From NCBI RefSeq assembly GCF_000276665.1, contig NW_004955417.1, forward strand, positions 25,279,106-25,343,105: 64,000 nucleotides of DNA. The letters are read 5' to 3'. The position numbers were made by a program, and so were the translations under genes. The notes beneath the pieces are model-generated. The model was not told where the DNA came from. It searched no databases and worked only from the letters and a program-made list of their open reading frames with translations. Within the stretch, counting starts at the first letter, position 1. Each line of letters starts with the position of its first letter. The DNA is from Chinchilla lanigera. Lineage: Eukaryota; Chordata; Mammalia; Rodentia; Chinchillidae. Shown here piece by piece: positions 38,172 to 56,363 of the stretch.

Positions 38172-38721
38172 TTAGGAAAACAAATAGTGTCCATTGCTTT
38201 AGCAGAATCTCCATCCACAGAAAAACAGTCTTCCAGAATGGTCCCAACCATATAAAATGAATGATCTATTCTTCTACTCCTCCTCTAGACTGTTCCTACT
38301 CCCCTCACACTTACCTTTCTTTCCACTGAGTTCTTCAGTCCACTAAGTACTTTGTAAGACCGTCCCTCAATTCCATCAGCACAGCTTAGCTTTAAATAGT
38401 GTCATCCATCAAGACAAGGGGAGTGAGTTAAAGGGCTCCAAAAGAGCGGATGGCTTAGTGACTTTCTTTCAGATTCTCAATGGAGGGTGCGAGGAGGTAC
38501 ATGGGAGATTTCCTTGCACTTTAGAATTCCCCTGGAGAGCTGGATTTTGTTAATTTGGTCATTTTGGGGGCAATTCTGGGAGAATCTCATGGAAACCACC
38601 TCTGCAGGGTCTCGGGTGCCCTTCTTGAAGAAAAGCTGAGCCTCTGATAGCCTGATGAACCAAGCTTCACATCCCCAAATGCACAAACCAGTGCCCAGCA
38701 AGCAGACACTCGGTGACTTAC

Positions 38722-38857
38722 AGGGCGGGAAGAGGAACCCGTAGGACATCTGCTTGTCGTTTTTGTAGGCCAGGCAGGTCTGACTGAAACCTGGAGAGAC
38801 TCGGACATCGGGGCGGACACAGCTGCTCAGGTGCTCGGGGAGAACAGAGACCTCAGC
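38722..38857 (-). CDS. ENPP2: ENPP2 coding exon, residues 639-684 (nuclease-like domain)
   Basis: The exon is 136 bp, starting in phase 0 after acceptor acccccgtgcag and ending with one base of Tyr684 before donor gtaagt. It reads [20 protein letters not shown] then [20 protein letters not shown] and FLFPP. Several positions differ from the human protein (from memory), making this the most divergent of the exons seen, but both cysteines are kept. Confidence 0.97.
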
Positions 38858-39202
38858 CTGCACGGGGGTCAGAGGCGATTAGCGACCCCACCACAGACAC
38901 CAGGACAAATGCCAGGGCCAGGGATGTATGGATGCCAGGTTGTTCTGTCCTCTGTAGCCCTGCCGTTTGCACTGTGGCTCCTGGTCTGATACTCTCTGAC
39001 TCCTTATATAAAAGTCACTAGATTTAAATACAACAAACCAGTCATTTTGAAACTCCTATTTCTTAGTAGCAAAACTCTTTTATAAAGCCTCGAGTAAAAC
39101 AATTTATAATAGCTTGTGACAAATCCAACGGAGAATTTGTTCAATCAGGAAACATGAAGATTTATTTTCTAGGATAAAATTCTGTCAAGCAAGCAGTCAT
39201 CA

Positions 39203-39427
<225 letters not shown>

Positions 39428-40589
39428 TTAAATGGGTCATTAATGTTACATCAAATGTTAAAGAATTATTGGAAGCATCAAGCTGTCTAGAAATCAGCTA
39501 GCTCACTTATTCCTGACATAGCACATTCTCCTTAATTTAATCAAGTATTTTCCAAGCAATTGGGAGGTATATCTGATCATATAAGAACAGGTCAAAAATT
39601 GCAGTAATCCGAGCTATACTAAATGTCCTACTATATTAATGCTCTTTCAGTGTAAAGAAATTTAAATCTGCATAAAAGGAAACATATAACAAAATGTGAA
39701 AAGATTCAGCTGAGTGAAATACCAAGAGGACTGGGTTTTTGTAGAATTAAATCGTCTGACCCTTGAGGAGCTGTGTTAGGTAAACTGGTGATTTACTTAT
39801 CTCCCATTACTTGCAAGCTGCCACATAAATATGCACCGTTTCAGCCTACAAAGTGAGTAGTAAGCAAGGGGCTTTGTCATGGGGAGCTCAGCTCCTTGGG
39901 TAGGAACTCAAAGGAGCACGTACAGGTAACGTAAGTGGACATTCAGGAGGGCTCTTTATATCCCAAACAGAGAGGTCCATCCTTTACCAAAGAACTCGCT
40001 TAAGACCCCCAAGTGCAGTGCCAGATCGGCCATGGGAAGCTCTCCTCTTGGGGAAAAACAAAGGCCTGAAATCTTACAATTAGTAGGAATATGCAAACCT
40101 TCATTCCTGAATAAGCTAAAACTTCCATAGGTTCTTGGAGATTGGGGGTCCCTACAGATCAAAATATTTAGAGATTGAGGTTCAGGCAATTCAGGAGTTC
40201 CTAAGTGATAAAAAACCTTTTTAAATTCTTACTTTTATTAGAAAAACCCAGTTCTGGCAACTACTTATTAAATCATGTATACATGTTGCTTTCATGAAAG
40301 TGTTATCACTCTGTGCAAGTAATGGAGAAGACCTTGCATGGAACACTTCTCGAGACCCTCTCAAGTAGAACTGTTGGTCTAGGCAGCTAACACGCGGTAT
40401 TACAACACCAGCCTTCCTAGGGGGTTCGGCCTCCTCAGCACTGCGATAAATGCACAAGCTTTGCTCAAGCTGCCAAATTTGGGGGCCTGTCCCTAAGGAT
40501 TAGACTGTAACACAACAATATGAAATAAGACCTCCTATCCCTCCCTTTCTTCTGTGTTTTCTCTTAGCACTGAGCACCATTTAACACAC

Positions 40590-40700
40590 CATATATTCTC
40601 CTGATTTATTGTCCTTCACTGTTATTAGACAGTATAATCCCCTGGAAGGCAGAGATGTGTGTTTTACTCTGTTCCCTGCTGATCCCCTAGGACTGAAGCC
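40590..40700 (+). repeat. Ancient L2/MIR-type 3' end
   Basis: The phrases agacagtataatcccctgga, aggcagagatgtgtgtttta and ctctgttccctgctgatccc follow the same common ancient 3' end seen at 27640-27780. Confidence 0.5.
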
Positions 40701-40764
40701 ACCTCCTCTCTAACAAAGAAAACAGAGTATGTGTGTTCAGCAATGGAACAGGAGCTGGATTTAT

Positions 40765-41004
40765 CTTTGTTTATTAGCACGCATTTGCAGTACATAGTGA
40801 TCATATTCATCCCAGGATGACTTAGGATCCCAAATCCTAATTTTTTTTTACTTTCTTTTGTCTTCCCCTCCCTCCCCGCTTCCATCTCTAGTTCCCCTTC
40901 CTATTTACAGAGGATCTGTTTTCCTATTTCCTATTATCTATCTTTTATTTTGCTCATTAAATTATTTACAGTTCAGGTTTCTCATATAATAGAAATCTTG
41001 TCTC
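40765..41004 (-). repeat. L1 3' region, antisense
   Basis: The T- and C-rich plus strand (cttcccctccctccccgctt, ttcctattatctatctttta, ttttgctcattaaattattt) closely resembles 59940-60060, which leads into recognisable L1 3' sequence. I infer the reverse complement of an L1 3' UTR. Confidence 0.55.
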
Positions 41005-42200
41005 CTGCCTCATAGGCCCCCAGAGGGAGGGCCTCTGGCACATGGGGAGTCCCGGGTAGGGAGCACCGGTCTTCCGGCCGGCTCACTTCCTGCCTCATAG
41101 GCCCCCCGGAGGGAGGGCCCCCAGGGCACGGGGAGCCATGCAGCTGTGAGCACTGTTGCGCGCCGGCCTTCAGGCTGGCCGCCGCTGCTCAATTGAGAAC
41201 TATCATGACACAGAGAAACAATGACACAATTGGCCCACCATGCACCGGCTGCAGATGCCCACCCATGGACGTGTGTGAATCATTCAAACATGGAAAAACC
41301 CCTGGGAATACATGCCATACAATGGGCCACTCTTGCTCCTGCCATTGAGAACCAGAAAGGTCCAGAGTCCGCAGAGGAACAGCTGCTGAACAAGGACTCA
41401 GAGAACATGAGAATGCAGACTAAGCCCGAGGGGTCAGAGGTCCTGTGGACTGGGGTCATGAGAGCCACTTGGAAGCTGTAAACCAGGAGGGCCTTGCACA
41501 ATACATGTGGAGACTCCCTGGAAACCATTCTTCCCCTGACAGTACAGGCTGTGGTGGAGCTCCGGAGAAGTCTGCAATAGGATTCCTGCTGCCTGTGCTG
41601 ACAGTTGGGGAGAGGACACTAACTGGCTGTGGGGTCCCAATGCAATGGGAGGCTGGAGAGAAAACACTACAAAAAATGGCTTTGGCCCCAGACAGCTCAC
41701 TTGATTTTTGACAACCCTTAGGCTGTAACTACTTGTTAGATCCTTCTTGAGTATCTCTGTCTTCCTGAGAAACCACTTCTAAGATACCACCATGTATTAC
41801 AGCAGTCATTGATATTTTCCTACTAATCTATCCATAACTCTGTAATGTTTGTATTGTTCCTATCCTATTTCATCAATGGATGCATATCTATTATTATGTG
41901 TTTCCTACAACAACCATTGAGAATAGCTAATGATTATTCAATAGGTCACTCATGTATAGTTCTATTTATTTTCTTTTGAAGATACCTAAGTAGAGTACAA
42001 CAACTATTGATAATCTCCTACCACTTTTGTCTGTAACTCACTATTATTTGACTATTTGTTTTCCTGAGAAACTATCTTGTAGATAACAATATGTAAAACA
42101 ATAACCATTGATAATTTCCTACCACTTTGTCTGTAATTTGGTAAGCCCCCCCACATTATTGTTATCCTTCTTTTACTCTTTAAAATTAAAAAAATATATA
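41005..42200 (+). repeat. Unnamed composite repeat: GC-rich 85-bp tandem, body, AT-rich repeated 3' part, A-rich tail
   Basis: Two copies of ctgcctcataggcccc... begin at 41005 and 41090 (period 85) in strongly CpG-containing sequence. A body without long frames follows (41190-41710). From 41755 to 42150 a roughly 100-bp AT-rich unit (tttcctgagaaac..., then ...attgata-ttcctac) recurs imperfectly. The end is tttaaaattaaaaaaatata. The 3' unit is also found at 29050-29250. That all of this is one element is an inference; it could be several nested elements. Confidence 0.5.
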
Positions 42201-42290
42201 TGAAATAAGTTAAATTTAAGAAACAAATGAGAAAGCAGCACTTGGAGGCAGTCAAGCAACCTAGACCTTCCTTCAAAACTTGAACAAGAC

Positions 42291-42365
42291 CTTTCCCAGG
42301 TTCAAAATTTCCATTCATGTTTTCCTTGTTTTCATTTTTGCTGCCTCTGAATTTCCTGGTTTCAG
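42291..42365 (-). other. ENPP2: Alternative gamma-isoform (PD-I-alpha) exon of ENPP2, splice acceptor apparently damaged
   Basis: Between the two exons where the gamma isoform inserts about 25 residues, the minus strand reads ETRKFRGSKNENKENMNGNF then EPGK. I recognise this as the brain-enriched gamma insert. The frame fits: a phase-1 entry and phase-1 exit would splice cleanly. However, the bases before the expected start are ...cttccta then CTG, so there is TA (or TG for a 72-bp version) where AG is needed. The first AG, in aaaccag, would put the exon out of frame and hit a stop. The donor is AAAG/gtcttg, which is weak. I infer a decayed or altered exon. The exact human boundary is from memory. 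Confidence 0.75.
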
Positions 42366-42809
42366 TAGGAAGCAGAAGTATCAGAATTTCTTGAGAAGCT
42401 CTTCTCTCTTTATCATGCAAGTTTTAATGCTTACTGAGCACACTTCTCCAAACGCAAATTCCAGCCTCCCACCATATAGGGAACAAAACAGCAACCACAC
42501 TTCACATGCAAAACCCTCCTTAAAGTGGCCACCAAGCAATAATGTGAACGATCTGCAGTCTCCACCGACTCTGCTCTTTCTTCCTAGTTTCCTCTTTTCT
42601 TGGCATTCCTCAGTGCAGCACTCCTTTCCACAAGGGCTGGTTTACTGACAGCGTCCTTCACACCATCGCTGTTAGCAGCTCAGTCACATTCTGCATTCCT
42701 TTCCCTCCACCAGCAATAACCTTTCCAGTCTTCTTTGCCAATTCTGCCACTTCTCTTTTCCCCAGTTCAGCCACTAACACATTCTTCCCACCAGACAGTT
42801 CCTGGGAAC

Positions 42810-42920
42810 TTTCTTTGTGCCGGGCTTTGAGCTGCAGGATGTAGGTAGCGGGCAAGATGGACAAGACAGTCCTTACCCATGAAGAACTCACAGTCCAGGG
42901 GGAAAGATGAACGTGGCCTC
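42810..42920 (+). repeat. L2 fragment
   Basis: The phrases tttgtgccgggctttgagct, gggcaagatggacaagacag and cccatgaagaactcacagtc match the conserved LINE-2 3' region. Confidence 0.65.
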
Positions 42921-43889
42921 AATAACCAGCACACAACATGGTCTGCCCTCCATCAGAGCTGTCTGTGGGGCGTGATGGGAAGCAGAGGGTGACCAGTGTC
43001 ATAAATGGGGTGAGATGGCACCAGTGGTATCCTTTGCAGAGCAAAGGAAATTAAGCCAGGGTGACAAGGCATCCCGTGTATGCCCGTGGCCCTGGCATAA
43101 TTGTTAATAACACCCACTTCATACTCAAAGTGTGTGAGAAACAATATGGTCACAGAATTTGGCCATTGTGGAAGAGGCATGAGGAAGACAGGGACAGGAA
43201 GCACAAGACTGCCAAGACGTCTTCAGATCTGCTTTCTTCTGAAGTGTTTCCCCCGTGAAACTTCTCTGGCTCTATTGCTCTGTGAGTATTGACTCAGTTC
43301 ACTTCAGAACTTTGGGCTTTTAGATTCTAAACTATTGACCCAACTACAGTTTTTGGAACGGGAGCTGGAGCACAAATATATATTATTATCTGATTTGCTT
43401 TTTTTCAGTCATTATTGGGCATAAGAAAAAATACAGTGGTTTTGACAACCCCCTGAAACACAACCAAGATCCCCAGCTGACCCTCTCCTCCCACCCAGAA
43501 TTTTTAAAAACCACCTGGTCTTGCTAGTTTCATGGTTTCACCCAAAAAAGAAGCAAAATAATCTTCGCAGTGAGAGACACACATTTCAAGGTCCAGAATC
43601 AAAATTTAGGTTTTACTTTTTGAGTTTATCAAGTATCAAAGAATCACAGATCTTCTGACATAGCCTGACTCCAGTAGTCTATATGACCTCCTGGGTGGGC
43701 CACAGGTTGCGTTTCTGTTTAGAAGGAATCCCTACTCCAGCCAAAATCTGTCTTTACATGTGTATGATCCTTATCTCAGAGCCCAGCCTGAGCTCTCTGT
43801 TTTGGCAGGATGTTCCTGTGATTTCTTTTTTATTTTTTCCTCCAGTAAGTGATTCAATGTAAGTAACTAGAGTGCCCACAGTTTTTAAT

Positions 43890-44150
43890 ATTTACCTTTG
43901 AAGATCTTCCAAATTTCTGATACAATAATTATACAGTGTGCGGGGTACAGTGACATTCCAATACGTGTGTACACTGTAATGATCATCAGATCGGCGTGAT
44001 TGGTATACCAGTCACCCAAACATTTATCATATCTTGGTGTCAAGAACATTCAATACTCTCCTACTAGCCATTTTGAAATATCTACTTAATTTTTGTCAGC
44101 TGTAGTCGCCCTACTATGTGGCAGAACATTAGACGTTAACCCTCCTTCCC
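43890..44150. repeat. L1-type fragment
   Basis: The stretch gtacactgtaatgatcatca, cccaaacatttatcatatct, tggtgtcaagaacattcaat and tagtcgccctactatgtggc follows a segment known from L1 3' regions in primates and rodents. The orientation is not certain. Confidence 0.55.
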
Positions 44151-46084
44151 TTCCCACTGCACCCCAGGCCCTCGAGCCGTACCCTCTCTAGGACGTTCTC
44201 ACACGGTCAGGCTGGGCTCTTACAGACTCCCAGACAGGGCTCCTTCCACGCCCTCCAGCCCTGTTTACAATGGAGTCTCTGGCACCCTGCTCCACGCCAA
44301 GGTTCTCCTCCAAAGACCACACTTGGCAAAGTACTGTGAGACAAGCCCTTTTAAGTGGTGTGGACTTCCCTGGCACTCGCTCCTTCTGTCGTCCAAAGGT
44401 TGGTCACGCGGGCCTGCGTTTGTGTTGCTTTTCCCTCCTCAGCTTCCTGAATCATATTCCCACAGATTGGCTGGCTGACTTGGAGCCACATGAAAAATCT
44501 CTCCTTTTTTTGTTTCTGTTATGTTTTTAAACATTTGCCCCACGATAATATACTCTTACACTGTACCACAAACCTCTACACAAGACCTTTCCTTTCCCTG
44601 TGTCCTTTCTCCTGCTTTGCCTTACAAGTGCTTATGACACGCATAGTCATTTCTCCCTCCTCTGGGGTTCCACAGTCCTCCCTTAGCTCCCGTTCTTCCT
44701 CACCTCAGCCCTTAAAACACGACCTTTCATTCATCTACTTGCTAAATTCTACAGCAGAACCAGAGCTGCGCGGACAGGGACTTTATCCATGCTACCGCCG
44801 CCTTGTCCTCCATCCCCACTAATGCTGATCATGTAATAACTGCTTCACAGATACCCACTGGTAAGTCAGTCGGCTCTTTATGAAAAATAACGATACTGAG
44901 CTGGCGTCTACATATGCCGTGCCTAGCGTAATCCTGAGGTAGACTCAGGATGGATAGCTAGACTTTACTAATGAAGGAAATGGAGGTTGATGATTTGTAC
45001 ATAACTCAGCTGCATAGCAGCGCTCAGACTAGGCCTCCAAAGGTCTGGCACATTATTCTTCTCCTCGGCCCCTTGGGCAGTCTCCACTTGGATGCTGTCT
45101 GCAGAGTTACCCCAGTGGAGGGCAGTAGAATGAAGGTCCAACTACTCCTGGGTTTGAGCTCTGTCTGAGTAATGCCTACTGAGACAATATTAGTAATCTC
45201 TAACGAAGACAAGAGTTTGGATCAAGGTATTTAGGATTCCAGGCACAACTTCCAAACCCTGATATGCACTGGCACCCTCTCTTGACATACTCCCTTTATG
45301 CCAACACTTAGAATAAGAAGCATTTTCAGGGGAAATCACACAGGCTTAAGTGGTGCACAGCACAAGTTAGAAGGTCTGTAACTCTATAACCTAACCCATA
45401 AAGGCATCTGTTTTCCTGGCACACTGAACTGTTCAATGTGATGTATATAAAGCATCAAATTCAGTCACCACTCAACAAGGTGCTTGTAGGGGTTTAATAG
45501 AGGATACATGTTCTACTTCAGTGTCCACGAAGAATACTGATAAGCAAAAATTACCAAAGTTTGGTATCTATCATCAAATTTATCTTGACTCCTATAAATC
45601 ACAAGCTATTATACGGTGTGCGTTGATGTGTTCCAGCCTTCTCCCACAATATACACAGACATACACACAAAGAAACAGAAGTAATGTCCTTCCCTTTTAG
45701 CAAAACTAACGTCTCTAAAGAAATAACAAACACAAGAAACATTTCAGAATAGAAAACAGCTAGAGATACTCTGTCTAACTATATTCAGGGATCTTCTTTA
45801 AAGTTAATACGAATTACTAGTGTTTAAATCATTATTTCTACCCAAACTAACTTTTCATTGTATGTAGGAAAGAGCTAAACATATATAGGTGGTGAAATGA
45901 TTTTTAATTCCTTTTCACAGAAGATAACCATGAGTAGTCACTCAAGGAAATACTACATTGTTGTAGTGATGCAAACAGAGAAAAGACTAACATGGAAATG
46001 AATTGTACACTTATTCTGATAGTGAAACTTATACCCATTTCCTGCCAGAAATGCCTGCTATGAGAGATTTTAACTTTTTCATTT

Positions 46085-46284
46085 CAGCCAGACATGGTGG
46101 CACACACCTATGATCCCAGCACTGGGGCAGGAGGATTGTGGTGAGTTTAAGGCCAGCCTGCACTAAATAGCAAGACTTTGCCTCAACAAACAAACGAAAA
46201 GGGCTGGGGGTGTAGCTCAGGGGTAGAGAACTTGCCGAGCATAGGCAAGGCCCTGGGTTCCATCATCAACACCACCCCCCAAAC
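46085..46284 (+). repeat. B1-ID composite SINE
   Basis: A B1 lacking the internal duplication (agacatggtggcacacacct, cagcactggggcaggaggat) ends in caacaaacaaacgaaaag. It is followed directly by an ID (ggctgggggtgtagctcagg, ggccctgggttccatcatca) and a C/A-rich tail. Confidence 0.92.
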
Positions 46285-48649
46285 AATTTAATTCCATTTC
46301 ATTCATTCATCCATGGACTCAATGTCACAAGAAAATAAATTCTCATTCCATGGGAATTCGGTCAAGGGATTAGCTGCATGTACCCCAAGCAGCAACTATC
46401 AAGCAATTAAGGCCAAGAATTCACCATCTATCTAGAAATGTTCTGATTTTAACGAGCAGTTTAGATCACCATTTTTTGAAAATGACATTTTTCTCCCTCT
46501 TCATTGAAGTATTTACAGCAAAATATTGCCTAAGATTAACTTACCATATCCCTTTTTCTAACTTCAAATGTCCCCTGGGTTGTTTCGCTGCTGATCTGTG
46601 CAGCTTTCACACCTGTGCTTTCTATGGATGTCTGAGAAAATTTACAGGCTCTGACATTAAAACAGTCACATCTGTTCTTATTCTAAAAAATATCAACTAC
46701 CTATGTCTTTGCTTTAAACAACTAACAAACATCATACACCCTTACATTTGTATAAAAATCTAATTTTATAATTCCTTACAAGCCTCAGCACATATTCAAA
46801 CATATTCAGAAAGAGGAAACAATTCTTCCGAACCTAACACACCTGCGTACACACACAGTGACTCACACTCACTGGGCTCTGCCCCAGCGGAGGGATAGTG
46901 GATATTTTAAGTGGGAGCCTGGGATTTACCGTGCAGGAAACATCATAAGACCTGAAAGGACTCAGATCAAGAAAATATTGCTTCACTCCTCAAAAAACGA
47001 CTAGGAGAGATTCCATAAGGAGGGAGAGACTAAAACCTAAAGACAGAGAGACAAATGGAAGAAAGAATATTGAGATCTAGACACATTCCAGAATCTAAAC
47101 ACAAAGATGTTTTGCATATGATAAAGCAATGATATACAATTATTGTTCTTTCCTTTAGTATTTTTACAGCTGCTCTCACATCCTCAAAGGCTGGTGCCCA
47201 GCCCATGAGCATGCCAAGGGCGGGTGCCAGTCTGAGTCTCCCCTGTTACTCCACACCACCATTTTGAAACTATGGGTTAGAAAGCATCAGAACAGGAAGA
47301 GACTCCAGGGAATCACAGCCAGCCCAGGACACACACTCAACACGTACTGAAGGAAAACACAGGACTTTGTTTCCATGAAAATACACAAGCTTTAAGCTTC
47401 AGGGCTGTAAAAAAAAAGATCTTCTAGAGTCACAAATTCACAAGGAGATGCTCCTATTTTCATGCTTGGAGGTTTGGTGCTACTGTTTGTTCTGAGCTGG
47501 GAACTGATGCTATCACACAAGCACAATGCCATCAGCAAACTACATGTAGGCTTTTTTCTCAGATTGAAATGTTCTAGTACCATAGACAGAGTTTGAATCA
47601 GCAAAATCATGGGAGTCCATTAAAAGTTATAATTAATAGTTTCATTAGTGACTTCTAGAATAGAAACCTTCTGTATTGCTTTGTTTCTTGGCTGAATATG
47701 TGAAACTGAAATCATGAGACCCCCTGTACCCCCTTGACCCTGGCAATACCTCAATCTTCTGAGTTATAATAACACTGTATAGTAGGCTACAGCACAGGGG
47801 TCCAACATTCCAAATTCCTTATGGGGGGCGCGTTCAGCTTCCGCCAATACAGTCCTGATTTAAAATCGTGTTTATCCAATTGTATGTCAGAGTCTGTGTG
47901 TTCTGTGATCAAAGGGGGAAAGGGAGGGTGCAGCCACAGAAAAGGAAGGAAGAGGCAGGTGAAGATCTTTAATAAAAGGGAAAATAAACTCTGGTACATA
48001 AAATCTACCGGTTTCCTCAACTCAGCTTAATCAGATTAGAAATGGCACGTGCAATAAACAGGACTATGCACAAGTTACTAATGGAGGGTCCAGGGAGCGA
48101 CCGTGTGCATCTTTCCCAGGCGGCTCGAGTGCTCGCCGCTTCCACAATGCACGCTTAGCCCTTCCCCTCTGATCCTGCCTACTAGTGCAACCTGTTCAGC
48201 CGTCTGCCACCCTCTTGTATTGTCTTCCAATTTCCTGGAACTTCAAAATCAGAAAACAACATGCCCGGTACAGCCTATTGTTGTTCCTAGTTATTTTCTG
48301 CCCCCAACCATGGCCGTGTGACTTGCAGGACAGAGCCCTCATGCAAAGAACACGCTTCCCTGCACCACTGGTATCACACGCTTGGCTGTGGCTGGTGACC
48401 CTGAAAGGGAAGGGATGTACGTCCCAGGAAAGCCGAAGCCTTGAGTTCCGGTTCCACGTTCTGTGCGCTATCATGGGCAGGCATATCCCAGACAGCGCAC
48501 TCTTTCAGCCTGGATTCCAGACTAACGAGGATGCTTGGGGCAGAGCCACACTTAGCCCACAGTCAGCTCACTAAAATGTGAGCAGGACTTGCGGTTTTTT
48601 TTGAGGACAAATTGCTGAGTTTTTTTTTTTTAACTGTCATGGCAAAAGT

Positions 48650-48815
48650 CTGCCAAAAATTGCTAACAAATTGTTGCCCCTATATGTAAAACAAGGGAAT
48701 AACAGAGCACATGATGATCCCTTAAGATGGGATATGTACTCGTACCAACTCCCCATGATAAATGTATTCATTATCGATCACAAATACGCATCAATAAAAA
48801 TGTTTTTGAAAATAA
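48650..48815 (+). repeat. L1-like 3' end
   Basis: The ending caactccccatgataaatgt, attcattatcgatcacaaat and caataaaaatgtttttgaaa parallels the L1 end at 57048-57115 (gactccccatgaggaatgtg ... ggactaataaaattttt). I infer a second copy of the same 3' terminus. Confidence 0.5.
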
Positions 48816-49024
48816 GCCTTTATGTGAAGAAGGAATTCTGACTTAAGTCTTCTGTGTTTCTCTCCCCCACACCGTAGACACTGAGTCTACAAGGAGGGAC
48901 GTTTCATTCAGTGTAGGCACCACTGCTGTTATTTATGATTATTTTTAATTAGTACATGTTCGTGATGCATGATGAACATATTTATCATGAGAATTGGTAC
49001 ATGTACACTTCACATCTTGATCCT

Positions 49025-49110
49025 CTTTTTTTCCAGTACTGGGAATCGAACTCAGGACCTCGGGCTTACCGGGCAGGCACTCGTGCCGCTGAGCTATATC
49101 CCCAGCCCAA
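49025..49110 (-). repeat. ID SINE, antisense
   Basis: The plus strand reads tttccagtactgggaatcga, actcaggacctcgggcttac and gagctatatccccagccc, the reverse complement of an ID element with both Pol III boxes. Confidence 0.88.
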
Positions 49111-49448
49111 TCCTTTCATTTATAGTTGTGACAACCATTCTCTTTGCAGGAGTTCTCACTGGCATCTTAACATATGGTCTATCAGAGGCATAATGGATCA
49201 GCTGTTTTCTTGAGGACTTACAAGCTATTGAGCAAAACAAAACAGTGAACAGAATTCTTCTATCAGCTGACAACCTGTACAATAGAAGAAACCCAGACCC
49301 TTTGCCACATGGATGCAAGTCTCACTTTGCAATAGAAATATGCAGTGTTAAAATATTGTGCTTATACTATAAAGTAAATAGAAAGTGCTCAATTTTTGAA
49401 AACTAGAAAACAAAATTTATCTAATTGTTTCTTCGAAGAACCCCTTAC

Positions 49449-49500
49449 CTTCAGTAGACCCTTTGGTATGAAGGCGTTTGTTGAGTTCATCCACTTTGTT
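49449..49500 (-). CDS. ENPP2: ENPP2 52-bp coding exon, residues 576-593 (lasso/linker)
   Basis: This short exon reads NKVDELNKRLHTKGSTE and leaves one base of Glu593. The acceptor is acacatgaag and the donor gtaagg. It is followed downstream by the 10-kb intron that carries the gamma-isoform exon; joining directly to the exon at 39260-39396 gives Glu-Glu-Arg-His, the beta-type junction. Confidence 0.96.
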
Positions 49501-53184
<3,684 letters not shown>

Positions 53185-53306
53185 TTAACCATTCTCAAGG
53201 TTTAAGACCAACCCTCCCTCTGTGTATGAAGATCACAGGACTTCCCCACCCTCTCCCTTCTGAAAATCACCAAAGTGCAGTGTCCATCCCCAGCTCCATG
53301 CTATAC

Positions 53307-53394
53307 CTGCATGCTGTTGACCTTGTTATCAAATCCATGGTCCCCCTGGAGAACACACTTTCCTGCAGGTTTCTTATAAACATCCAAAGGTTTC
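53307..53394 (-). CDS. ENPP2: ENPP2 coding exon, residues 455-484 with zinc ligand His474
   Basis: The exon is 88 bp, with acceptor gtttcaagcag and donor gtatag. It encodes [20 protein letters not shown] then FDNKVNSMQ. His474 in GDHGFDN is the third ligand of a catalytic zinc. Residues 469-470 read Val-Leu where I recall Phe-Phe in human, a conservative change close to the active site. The intron to the next exon is only 152 bp. Confidence 0.97.
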
Positions 53395-55698
<2,304 letters not shown>

Positions 55699-56331
55699 CT
55701 ACAGCAGGTCCTAAATATTCTGTCCCTTCAAAGTTGAAGCCACTTTTAAACCAAACAAAAGAGGATTAGTGAATAGCTAGAATTTGTTGCTCCCTATCAA
55801 ATAATACATGTTTAAAACCTTTAGGTTCAGAGGGGGTCAGATAGCTTTAGCGAGGATGAAGCAGGCTCTTGGGAAGAGTGGGAGATTCTTGAGACACACT
55901 CCTGCCTTGTGGGACTGGGCCCCAGAGCAATCCAACCCCAAGGTCTTTCCAATTGCTTCCAGTCAAGCAGTGAGAACAGGAGCAAAGAGGGAGGGTTATT
56001 TCTGCACAGGCCGGTCTATGGGAACATTTGAGGGCTGCACAGGGTGCAATGGGAAGGGATGATGGCACCGCTGCATGAGGGAAAAGAAAGATTTCTTTCA
56101 CCCCAAATGCACATTGATCAGTTCCATTGCAAGGATCAGATGCTCTCCATTTCCATTGCTGCCAAAATCACAGCAGCGGACCCACACCAGAGGTTCACAG
56201 CTCTTGAGGAAACAAGCATTGGTGGGGGGGGCAGTGGAGAAATGCTCCTCCCGCTCACGGGGGAGGTGAACATGAGCCAGAGCCAAGTGCTTGGCTGGTG
56301 GGGCGCAGGCCTAGGGACCTGCAACACCTAC

Positions 56332-56363
56332 CGTGAGATTGGCGATGATGACCTTAGGGTCGT
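56332..56363 (-). CDS. ENPP2: ENPP2 32-bp microexon, residues 402-412 with Asn410 glycosylation site
   Basis: This very short exon supplies the last two bases of Tyr402 and then DPKVIIANLT. The acceptor is tttccacag and the donor gtaggt. Its presence is required: without it the flanking exons would join out of frame. Asn410 in the sequon NLT is the N-glycan that in autotaxin is needed for full activity (established for the family). An automated spliced alignment could easily miss an exon of this size. Confidence 0.95.

Noticed and set aside
45109..45123. CTCF-like motif in an intron
   Set aside because: It has one mismatch in the core consensus, and chance matches of this quality are common.
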